From NCBI GenBank assembly GCA_006937955.1, contig SSNP01000065.1:2293858-2357857 (forward strand): a stretch of DNA of 64,000 nt, written 5' to 3'. Within the stretch, counting starts at the first letter, position 1, and every line of letters begins with the position of its first letter. Of the stretch, positions 1-11,500 are shown in pieces. Below the pieces are notes generated by a model. That model worked only from the letters and a program-made list of their open reading frames with translations, did no database searches and had not been told where the DNA came from. This stretch comes from Pachypanchax playfairii (lineage: Eukaryota; Chordata; Actinopteri; Cyprinodontiformes; Aplocheilidae). The translations under genes were made by a program, and so were the position numbers.

Positions 1-1010
1 GTCAGAATCCTCTTCTCAGCAACACGGTTCCTTTCATTAATGATATGTGGGTCTCCCTGGCTGACTTCGCTCTGATTGGCTACAACCATTGCCCGCAGCA
101 AGCCTTTCTTCTCGGCTCCGTCAACAGTCCAGTAACATGGCGAGTGGACGTTTACAACCGTATATGTTCGAGCCTGAAACGTCTTCTGAGGAAGACGGAG
201 GGGTGAACACATAAAACTCAACTAATCACATGAGCGAATAAACAGTGCTGTCAGATGTTATCAATGAAAATAGATTCACAATATGGTATGATAAACCTGT
301 TGCTCACGGACATTGTTGCTAGAGCGGCTATCACATGCTAGCATCATGAACTCTTCAGACCACGAACAAACGTTTATCAGGCAAGGCAGCATTTTATTAA
401 ATAAATAAACTTACAGGTATTGACGATGTGGTCGCCTCCTTCAGGGTTGGTAAAGAATTTTTAATTAAAATCAGTTTCTTTGACAATCCCAACTTGAATT
501 CACCCAAGTTATGGAAGCAGTCCTCCGTGAAGTGAGCTGAACATATTTTCAAATTGAGGTTATAACTGCGTGGCACTTCTCCATAAATGAACTTCAGCCA
601 CTCTTCTCTTGTTTTTTCATCCTTCGGGAGTGAGTGTAAACTTCCAGCATGGGTTGAGCATCCTTGGACACAACAGGTCCCCGTTTGCGTAGCCATCCCT
701 TCTCAAGAGCAGCAGCACAAGCTAGCGCAACGCAGCTACCGGTGTATGGGCTGGGGGTGGGGGGTTGGACTGTTTACTTCACTGTGCACTTTTATTGGAA
801 GCTATGAAATACGTAGGATAAAATGCCACGTAGGAAAAAATGGTGCTTTCCGATTGAACCGTTTTTTAAATAAGAAACAAAGCGGACCGCCCACAAACGG
901 GAACTTTGATACTCGCTTTGGACGTTCACACGGCCTCATCAGTGCACAACACATCATGATATACCCCAAAAACCTCAAAAAAGTGCATTTTGATGTCATA
1001 ACCCCTTTAA
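1..1010 (-). mobile_element. Kolobok-like DNA transposon end with THAP exon (partial)
   Basis: The right edge reads, on the minus strand, TTAA then AGGGGTTATGACATC, the TTAA target and AGGGG-type terminus typical of Kolobok elements. A THAP-domain exon lies inside (696 to about 417, minus). On the plus strand a short exon near 137-207 starts MASGRLQPYMFEPE, a sequence start I associate with a second protein found in fish THAP transposons. An inverted CCAAT box lies near 72-80. The element runs off the left edge of the window and sits in a HERC2 intron. Confidence 0.5.
417..696 (-). CDS. THAP-domain first exon of a transposon protein
   Basis: The reading frame from ATG at 694-696 encodes a THAP zinc finger: CCVQGC near the start, then SLHSLPKDEKTREEWLKF, then LKICSAHFTEDCF, giving the C2CH zinc-binding pattern that binds DNA. 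A consensus donor (CCT|GTAAGT on the minus strand, about 411-416) ends the exon, so the rest of the protein lies further left, outside the window. THAP domains are the DNA-binding part of P-element and Kolobok-type transposases. The frame is open, so it may be recently active or domesticated. It is antisense to HERC2. Confidence 0.6.
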
Positions 1011-1845
1011 GAGCCTGAGGCACATTCTAATTCTTATGCTGTTCCTAAAGCTGTTTCACTGGATCATGAACCAGAAACAATAGTGGGAAGTACATTATGG
1101 ATTTTTTTCTAATCGAAGCTTTTGAAATTGAATTTAAAATTCTTCTAATTTAATCGAATGCCATTTTCTTTCTAACTTTTTTTAAAGTCTTTTTTAAAGT
1201 ACAAACTCTGAATTTAACCAAGGAGCCTCCTCTGAGTGATTACTGTCATTTTTTTATGATCAACATTGTCTAATGAAGTAAGAATTAAAGTTGTAATATT
1301 ATCAATAAGATCATCCATTTCTGAGGGGGAAAATTCTTCACAGGAAAAAAGTTATCCTTAAAAGCCTAGTTTATTTTGAGATTCTTGGAGAAACTAAAAC
1401 AATCGTGTTATAAAGGAGCTTTTGTATATGTCATAACAAACCTTAAACAAGGCATCTTGTTTTTGGGTTGGAGATCTTATGATATTAATGAGTCTGAAGT
1501 TTCTGCCAGTTCAAAAACAATCAAAGCACAAGCACTTTTCTTGGCTTTCCTTGTGTTTTGAAACGTCTCATTAACTTAGTAGATCAGGGTTGAGAGAGGT
1601 TTTATCTGCTGAGTCAAAGTTGTCTTACCTCCATTTGCACATCTTTTTTCAACTGCATCAGTTCATGTTTCACTGGAAGTTTTTTCTTAGCTTTTCTATG
1701 TTCCATTAGCTATTTTTTGTCATCAGTTTGATATTTCATTTATTTCTTAAAGAAAAGACCTAATAAAACTGGTGATGTTCGTTTATTTATTTTATTTGGT
1801 TAGTTGGTTAGTTATTCATTTATGTATTTAACTGTGTGTTTCCAG
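1011..1845. other. HERC2 intron remainder, no feature seen
   Basis: AT-rich intron sequence up to the acceptor at 1845. I see no gene, RNA or clear repeat. Confidence 0.5.
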
Positions 1846-4800
1846 ATCCTAGCACTTCGTCTTCTACAGGCAGTTTTGCCATCATGGGACAAGACTGAGC
1901 GCTCTCAGGACATGAAGTTCCTGGTGGAGAAGTTGTTTAGCTTCTTAGGAAGTCTACTAAGTACCTGCTCATCAGACCTTCCCCTCCTCCGAGGTAGTAG
2001 CATTCATCAGACTGTTAGCAGAAATCCTTGTGTTTTAAGAATTATGTATTTGTAAATGATTGATTGTCTCTGCAGAAGGTTCTGTGCGACGCAAGAAGTC
2101 CCGCCCACAAGCATCTCTGACAGCTACTCATAGCAGCACGTTGGCAGAGGAGATCGTGGCTGTCCTGCGCACTCTGCACTCTCTCAGCCAGTGGAACAGC
2201 CTGATAAATGATTACATCGACACACAGCTCGGCTCCATTGCAGAAATCATGGCAGGCTGCCAATCTGAAGCTGTACGATTTACTGACGTGTCATGTCTTA
2301 AAAGATGTTAAGAGATTAGTGCTTTCATTCCTATTTCATCGATTAAATCAGTACTGCAAAGTACCTCAATTAATTGCTTTTTTCTTGTATTTGCATTTTT
2401 GACAGTGTTCTTTCGAGGACTATTTTCCTGACTCAGAGGGTCCTAGAGTTTGCAGTCTGATGGCTGTTCTTGCAGTGATTGGTGGGATTGATGGGCGCCT
2501 CAGGCTGGGAGGGCAGGTCCTTCATGAAGACTATGGGGAGGGAACAGTCACACGCATCACCCCAAAAGGACGCATTACAGTCCAGTTTCATGAGATGAGA
2601 ACCTGCAGGGTTTGCGTACTCAGCCATCTTAAGTCGGTATGAATATGTTTTGATATTTGTGTGCACAACAAACAGTCATTACTTCATTGTCAAACTGATT
2701 TATTTGATTTCTCCTCAGCTGCCTGGAGTCTCCTTCAGTGTGCAGAACCTGCCTCTCAATGAGCCTATGTTGGCTGTTTGGGCTCAGTTGGTCAGCTTGG
2801 CGGGAAGCAAACTTGAGAAAGAACGCATGAAAAAATCTTTCAGCCGAGGACTCACAGGTGCAGAACACGACCTGAATGTTGTAGAATTGGTTTAATGAGA
2901 GAAACATGAGGAAGTCTGTTACAATTTCCACTATTTTTTTTCTCAATCCTTTAAAAAAAAAAAAAAAAAAGACATCTGCTGCCAGTTTTAACATTTGAAG
3001 GTCTGTGGATTTATGCTGATCCAACAAAGGAGTGGATTTAACCAATCATACTGTATATGCTTCCAGCTGACCAGGTGGATATCCACCTGCTGCGGTGTCA
3101 GCAGTTGAGGCTTTACATTTTGAAGGCAGGACGGGCGCTGCTCTCTCATCAGGACAAACTGAGGCAGATCCTCTGCCAACCAGCAGTTGTTGACACTGGA
3201 CCCAGTCCCAGCGGTAAGAAATGGTGGCTTTTCTAAAGCTGAAAGGGACCTGATAATGTCCAATGGCATTATATTGAATGTTTTACATCATGTATTTGAT
3301 TTTAAATTTATTGTTATTAAAAAATAAGTTTGTTTAGACCATGTAAAATGTGACTCTTACCAATAATTAAATAGTTTTGAAGAAATTAGCTGCATCATGT
3401 AAATAAACTCTGTAACATCTTATTGAAGCTGAGAAGTGCTGAAAGTTTATAGTGTGTTGGCGATTAAAGTTCAGTCATGCTTATTTTTATCTACCAATGA
3501 AAAAATATTAGTTTGAATTCAGATTTTACAATCAGATTAATTATAATTCTCTGTACAGATGATCCTATGGTGTCATCTCCTGATGTTGGAGACTTGTCTC
3601 CTGAGGGTCCACTGCCTCCTTTAATCCTACTGCAGCAGCTGCTGTCTGCTGCAACTCAGCCCTCCCCCATCAAAGCTATTTTTGACAGGCAGGAGATGGA
3701 GGTAAATCTTCTTTTTAATGCTTTTAATGATGTGATGTCTTTGTCAGCAGGAAAACCGGTGCAATGTCTAACCCCATTTTCAAAAAGTTGGAAGACTATG
3801 TAAATAAAAACAGTATGCAATGGTTTGCAAAGTTTATAAATACTTATTTTATTCCAAATTGAATATAAACACATACTAGATGTTGAAACTGAGATATTTT
3901 ACTATTTCATAGAAATCTAAAAAAAGTTGAAACGGTCAAAAAAGCTTGAACTATAATTGGTACAGTTCAGTAACAACTGGAGGAAAATTTGACATAAGAT
4001 CAACAGCTCAGTAATTTGAGTTTATGTATAAAAGAAGCGTTTCAGCAAGGCAGTCTCTCAGATGTAAAGATAAGCAGAAGTTCACCAATTAGCAACAAAT
4101 TGTGCCTAAAAATTGTGGAAATTTTTAAGAAAAATATATTTATAAATGTAAAATTGTGACAATTTTGAAGATCCCACCATCTATAGTGAATATAGTGGAG
4201 TCATCAAAAGATTCAGAGAATTTGTGCACAAGAGCACAGGTCAAAACCAACTTGTCCTGATTTGTTGACCCTGAGGCAGCATTGCATTATAAACAGGCAT
4301 GATTCTCTACTGGAAATCACTGTATGGGCTCAAGAAAATTTCCACATATCGCAGTTTGTCAACACAGAAATGGAAATGGAAAACTGTTCTATGGTCAGAT
4401 TTGGTCAAAATTTGAATTTTTTTTTGAAAACCATGGATACCGTATCCTATAGACTAAAGAGCAGTGGAGTCATTCAGCTTGTTATCAGCAGACATAAATA
4501 AACTGTTACTCAATCACCCCATCCCAACTTTTTTCTTCTATAGAAGTGTTGCTGCTATCAAACTTTTTTGTATTTTCTTTTAGTTTCTACTGAGTGTCGT
4601 GTAGGTTCTGATTAATATTTTTTTATGGTAAAATATCTCAGTTTGAACATCTGATACCTTGTTTATGTTCTATTGAAAATAAAATTAAACATTTTATCTG
4701 CAAATCACTGTATTCTGTTTTGGTTACATTTTAAACACTGTCATTTTTGGGGGAATTTGGGTGTATTTAATTTGACTTCTACAATATTGCTGTGTCTGTG

Positions 4801-5555
4801 TGCGCATAGGCAGCAGCTTTGGCATTGTGTCAGTACCTTGCTGTGGAATCTACCCACCCGTCCTCTCCACTGTTTGAGGAGAGCAGCTCCAGTGAAGCCA
4901 CCACACCTGTCACCATACAGCATGTAAAACCACCCAAACGAAGAAAACAGAAGACCTCCCCTGTACCCCCTTTACCCATAGTTCTTCAGCTCATGGAAAT
5001 GGGATTCCCAAGAAAAAATATTGAGTTTGCCTTGAAGTCTTTGTCTGGTACTACAGGCAGTGCCTCTGGTGTCCCAGGTATATTTTCATGGCACATGCTC
5101 TGTTGACTTGTTTTGTTTGTTGAAACACTTTTTGATATTATGAGTCGAAATAAACCTCTGAAGAGTAACTGCGTTTTTATATCAGGTGTTGAGGCTCTGG
5201 TGAGCTGGCTGCTTGACCATCCAGACATTGACTTCTCGGAGCAATCAGATGCCGACAGCGTGTCCGATGAATACTCTGATGAGGAGGTGCTGGAGGAAAT
5301 GGAGGAGGCAGAGCCAACATTCACTGTGGTGTGTTGTTTTTCCCCTTTTGCTTCTCAAACAATTTACTCAACAGCTGCTTTAGTGAACTCCATTAGTCTG
5401 TTAAATTATTTTTAAGATGTAATTTATTAATGGATTATTTGTTGCTCTGTCTGCAGCCTTCAGGAGTTGTGGTGACTGAGAGTCAGACATTTAAGAAGAG
5501 ATCAGATTTCCAAAGTAACGATGATTATGCTGTGTACGTGAGAGAGAACATTCAG
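1846..5555 (+). CDS. herc2: HERC2 mid-region with UBA-like segment (exons 1-9 of the window)
   Basis: The first nine exons seen here encode the stretch ahead of the CPH domain. It opens in-frame after a splice acceptor at 1844-1845, so translation enters from an upstream exon and there is no start codon here. The exon at 4810-5077 encodes a serine-rich linker, a basic KRRKQK-like patch and then a UBA-like helix bundle (LMEMGF motif near 4990), which finishes in the exon at 5186-5328. The latter ends in a very acidic run rich in Asp and Glu. UBA modules generally bind ubiquitin. That activity is inferred here, not shown. The exon at 2406-2636 carries a Gly-rich stretch around the FGEGTV-like turn, also highly conserved in mammals. 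Confidence 0.9.
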
Positions 5556-8500
5556 GTAAAAACAGCAGCCTTTAACAGTTTCCTAAATCTGCATTTAAAA
5601 AATGTTCAACAAGATAAAAAAAACTAATTGGTTCCCTGCAGGTTGGGATGATGGTAAGGTGTTGCAGAACATATGAGGAAGTGTATGATGGAGATGTTGG
5701 GAAAGTGATTAAGTTGGACAGAGATGGACTTCATGACTTAAATGTGCAGTGTGACTGGCAGCAAAAAGGAGGAACTTACTGGGTTCGCTACATCCACATT
5801 GAGTTAATTGGTGGGTGTTTGGATTTTTTTTCATGTGATTTACTGTTGAGAGTAACAGCATGAAGTGATTAAAGGATGACACTCATGTTGACTTTCAGGA
5901 TTTCCACCACAAAGTTCTCCTTCTCATATAAAGATCGGTGATAAGGTGAGGGTAAAGCCCTCAGTCACAACACCAAAGTATAAGTGGGGCTCTGTCACAC
6001 ATCGAAGTATCGGGGTGGTGAAAGGTAAGCCCAAACATCAAGGTCATAAACCCGATATTTTCTCTTGTACTGTTCATGACTTGATCATCGGCTTGTATTG
6101 CTTTATTTACCAAGCTTTCAGTGCCAATGGAAAGGATGTGATTGTAGACTTCCCACAGCAGTCCCACTGGACTGGTTTGTTGTCAGAGATGGAACTTGTA
6201 CCCAGTGTTCATCCTGGAGTGAGGTACAGCATACAAAAGATTTAATGTTCAATGGTGGACTATGCATTTAAAAGCTATAATAATGCAAAGCTTGTCTTGT
6301 CTGTAGGTGTGATGGTTGCCAGATGTTCCCTATTAATGGCCCAAGATTCAAGTGCAAAAACTGTGATGACTTTGACTTTTGTGAAAACTGCTTCAAGACA
6401 CGCAAACACAACACCAGGCATTCCTTTGGCCGAATCAATGAGCCCGGTTAGTCCTGCATTCATCATGACAGTATGTGTGATGTCCCTGTGTGAATACCGA
6501 CATGCATGTAAACCTGACATCTGACTTGTCTTCCACTAGGTCAGTCTCCAGCTTTTTGTGGCCGTTCAGGCAAACAGCTGAAGAAGTATCATAACAGCCA
6601 GCGTGGGATGCTGATTGACGATTGGTCCCGTTCTGTAAAGAACCTCAATGTTTCTTCCTCTGTTAACCAAGCGTCACGCCTCATTGACTGCAGTGATCAG
6701 TGCTGGCAGTCCTCCGGCTCACAGGGAAAGGTAGAAAATGTAATCTGCTTATTCTAATAGATGTTTAATTCATCAGCTGACAGTGTTTCTGTGACTTTCT
6801 TTGCAGCATTGGATTCGCCTTGAACTTTTCGCAGACGTTCTTGTGCACAGGCTGAAGATGATCGTCGACCCAGCGGACAGCAGCTACATGCCTTCGCTTA
6901 TCGTAGTGTCAGGTGGGTTTTGTAGGATGCACTGTTTTACAAGCTTTTTTTCTTGAACTTTATTTGAAACATAGAAATGACCCTAAATTAGAAAATGGAA
7001 AATACAGATTAAATAATGATGCTTCAATTTACTTTGGTTTCTAATTTTAGATCAGGGTGTCTGTGGGGTCTTAAAACATATTAAAAGTTGATAAGCTGGT
7101 TTAGGGAAAATTAAGGCCTTAAAAGTATTAAAAAGTCTTAATTGCGATTTTAGAAGGTAATCAATTTTGTTAATATCTAAGCTCTAAAGTTGTTTTGACA
7201 GCAAAAAAATCTCATTAATGTATTTATATTTCCCTCAGGTCAAATAAAAATAAAGATGTTCTCGTGTGCCCAACCAGGCAGATTGCCTCGTGGTGGTGTG
7301 CGCGTATGTGTGATGCTACTCATTTTGCGATAGCAGTTCCCTCTTGTGGTGCAATAAAGCAACAATCAAATGGGAAAATGTATGTTTCCAGACTCCTGGT
7401 TGGAGATGCCTAAGTTTTTTTTTACATTCTACATAAAGTAATTTAGTGGAGCCTTGATACACACTTTCAAGTCCCACATGTAGGTGCTATAAGCAACAGC
7501 TGCCCATCCAGTGTCTTTTTCCCCCATGTCCTGTCTGGCAATAAAGCAATTGGAATTGTTGTCTGGAGACAGAAAAAATGCTTGACAGATTTACTCTCAC
7601 AAGCTGAGCACACAGGTCACTGCAATGTTCTGCTTGTTATTTATATTTTAGTTATTGTGATTTTATTTGGGTGTGATTTTTGTTTATTATAACTTTAATG
7701 AATCAGTGGACATTGGATAGAAGGAGAAAGAAAAGAAAAATAAAAAGATAAAAGAAGGTAGAAGGGTGGGAGAGAGAGAGAAAACAGAAAAGAGATCTGC
7801 TGAGAGAAAAAACAAGAGCAGAGACACCACAGCATCGACCAACATCTGCATTTAAACACTGATAATGTCACTGCAGATTCAAGCGAATAATGACACACTG
7901 CTTAACACACAATATTTTTAATGGCAGCTGCAGCCCAAGTTAGTGTGTGTCCTTCCAGTTTCTGTGCTCCACCAGCAACACCACTTCCAGATACGAGATC
8001 AGAGACATGAGTGCAACACATTGAGTTTTTGTTGGTGTTGTTTTCACTCAGTTGTACTTGTGGGTAGCTGGTAGCTGGAGTGTTACTTCTTGTGAACCAG
8101 GTCCATCTGTCTGTATCGGGCAATGGCCAGTGGCCGACTCACAGGCTTTGGGCTAGTCATAATTTAACAGAAAAGATATATGTCACTTTAATCAACCGCA
8201 ACAGCTCTTGAAGGACATAATCCAGTGAAATCTCTTAGCCCTCTTTGGCCAACCCCTCCAATCAAGGTCTCAAATTTTAGTATTTGAGCTGAGTGGAGCT
8301 TGAGAGAAGTGAATGGAAATGGCAAAAGTGTAAAGTGCGTGCATGTGAGGGAGTTGCCTTCGCTTTTCAAATTAAGCTATGAGTAAACTTTGTATCCAAC
8401 CTAGTGTTATTTTATCTTGTCACAAAGTTCCAATTTGCAGGTGATACAGTTATTATCATGCAATATAAATGAAATGTTGCTTTATTAAAATGGATGATTT

Positions 8501-11500
8501 ATGATTGGTGGGTTTCCAGAGAAATAACACTAGTGAAATTAACATCCTGCCATTTCTCTTTGTCTGTCAGACAGTTGAAATGGAGTGGAGGACTAACAAT
8601 GGGTGTAGTTGTGTGTTTGTATAAACAATATATTTCATAAAACACTGACAGATGTCTCTGTCAGAGTTTCTTCATGATGAGACTCTGGTCTCTGCCAAGA
8701 TAAAAGTCTGTTTGAATAATGTAAGAGTAAATACATTTTTCAACATGGTTACATATTAGATGCTGTGCCTTTTTTAACCCTTAATGGACCCTCAAATAAA
8801 TGCAACACTGGGGATCCTCAGCACAAAAAAATGCCCCAGGAACTATTAAGGGTTAATTTTTTTAAACAACACAACATACACATATCCTCTAGTATGTTGT
8901 GTGATTATCTATAAGTAATCATGGTGGACCTCAGTGGCCAAAAATGCCAGTGCCATTTTTTGGTTCTAGCTTAGCCCTGGTGTGAACTGAAGTATTTCTG
9001 TAAACCATGTTTTTGGTTAAATTAATCTTTTGAGCTTTATTCTTTCTGAGCTTATTTGAATTCTGCTGTATGGTCATGCTTTTTAGATTTCAATGCAGAA
9101 TAAAACCGTTAAGTAAGTTAAAAATGTGTTGCTGTTTACAGCTTGAATTGGCAATGAGGTCTTAAAAGTTTTTTTGGAAGGTCTTTAAAAAGTCTTAAAA
9201 ATGTATTAAAAATAATTACAGGATTCCTGCATATACCCTGTTAGATGTAGATGCTAATTTAAATCCATTTAAACATTTAGGCCTGTGACATATTCCAAAA
9301 TAAGTTGGAACACTGAGGTTAAAAACAAAGTTACTTTAAGCTGGTTATCATATTTTTCTACAGAAGCCATATCAACAAAAAGACTAGTCATTTTTGGAGG
9401 AAACATGGGAGAAAAATATTTATCTAAATGTAAAGATCTAAAAATACCTCAAAGATAAAGAAGCTCTCAAGTGAGTGAACTAAAAACAATGTTTCACACT
9501 GAACGCTTGTAAGGGGTTTGTTTACTTCTTGCCCTTGATTGCATAATAATATAAAACACCTTCAAGACAAGGAGTTTTAATTAGTTTTTAATCCTTCTTT
9601 CTAGATTTTTCTTGCCATAACATCTGAACATTTTCCAGCATGATGCAGAGTGTTTTTGCCATTCTGTGATTTTTGTTAGTAAGATTTTTTTACTATCTTT
9701 TTTCAGGTGGAAGCTCTTTGAACAACTTAATTGAGCTAAAGACAATTAACATCAATCCCACAGACACCACAGTCCTTCTACTTACTGATTGTACTGAGGT
9801 AGGTAAACCTAGAGATTAGCTTGTAATTCTCAGCTATTACCATGTGCTGTTTAATAATTGGAAGTGATGTACATAGTTTCACAGGTACATTGAGATTGCA
9901 ATCAAACAGTGCCGGAGCTCTGGTATTGACTGCAAAATTCATGGACTTCGCATCGTGGGACGCATCAGAGCAGAGGATGAAGACCTTGCCACAGTCCCCT
10001 TTCTGGCATCTGACAATGAAGAAGAGGAGGATGATAAAACAGCAGTTGGAAGGTTAGCTGTAGAAACACTAAAGCTATAGAAATACTAAAACATTCATTT
10101 GTTTGCATTTAAGTAAATGCTTTGTCTCAGCTTAAGAAAGATGTTTTGATTTTTGATTAAAAATAATTTTGTTCTTAAATGAAGACAAAAGTTTTGAAGC
10201 ATGAGATAAAGTCAGTGATGTCTCTGTGGAAATTTAATTTTCTGACAGTCTCGCTCGGAAGAGGTCCCCAGGATTGGAATCAGCAGCCACCATCAGGACC
10301 AAAGTGTTCGTTTGGGGGCTGAATGACAAAGACCAGCTGGGAGGACTCAAAGGCTCTAAGGTGCAATTTGCTACTTAATGAAAACAAAATTTTATTAGAA
10401 TGCTTTGAAATTTAAGGTATAATTTTTTTTTTGCATAGCTTGTTTTAAATGCTGAGTGCTGACTCATTGAGTTATATTATTAATAATCCACAAAACATCA
10501 AATATTAAATATCAAATATTTTTGTCATGAAAGTAAAAAACATTAAAATGAATGATCAATAGTCATACAAAATGTCACGTTTCAGTGTTTTACATGATAA
10601 CTATAATAGAACATTTTCTGTAGTGACAGTTTTAGTGTAAAAGCTGATGATGCTAAGTTGATGTTGAAAATTATACCTCCCCAATTTTAGCATTCTGGAA
10701 AACATACAGCAGCAAGAACCAGAGATATCCTGGTGTGAATGTCTGGTAGCAGCTATGTTTTCTAATTACTTTTGTCTTCATGTTCCCTGCAGATCAAAGT
10801 TCCTTCCTTCTCTGAAACACTTTCTGCTCTCAACGTGGTGCAAGTGGCTGGTGGTTCCAAAAGCCTCTTCGCAGGTAATATATGAGATTATTATTGCTCT
10901 TTCTTTTCCTGTCATAATGTCATTTCATATGTGTTTCATCCATAATCACTGAATCATTTTTGCAGTAACGGTGGAGGGGAAGATTTATGCATGTGGAGAG
11001 GCCACCAACGGTAGGTTGGGTCTGGGCCTTTCTAGCGGGACTATTCCAATCCCTCGTCAGATTACTGCACTGAGTAACTACGTGGTAAAGAAGGTGGCTG
11101 TGCATTCTGGTGGGCGCCACGCTATGGCCCTGACTGTTGATGGGAAGGTCTTTTCCTGGGGTGAAGGAGATGATGGCAAACTTGGGCACTTCAGTAGAAT
11201 GTAAGTTTATTTTACACTGGTTACCTCACAGACTGTGGTTAGCTATATAGTTGCATATCTGCAGTATTCTAGTACACTAGAGTGTTTGATTACAGTGACA
11301 AGAGAATTTGCCATAAACCCAGACCTCCAGTGTTCATGTCATGCTCATGTGATACAGTGGGGCAAAAAAGTATTTAGTCAGCCACCAATTGTGTAAGTTC
11401 TCCCACTTAAAAAGATCAGAGAGGCCTGTAATTTTCATCATAGGTATACCTCAACTATGAGAGACAAAATGAGGAAAAAAAATCCAGAAAATCACATTGT

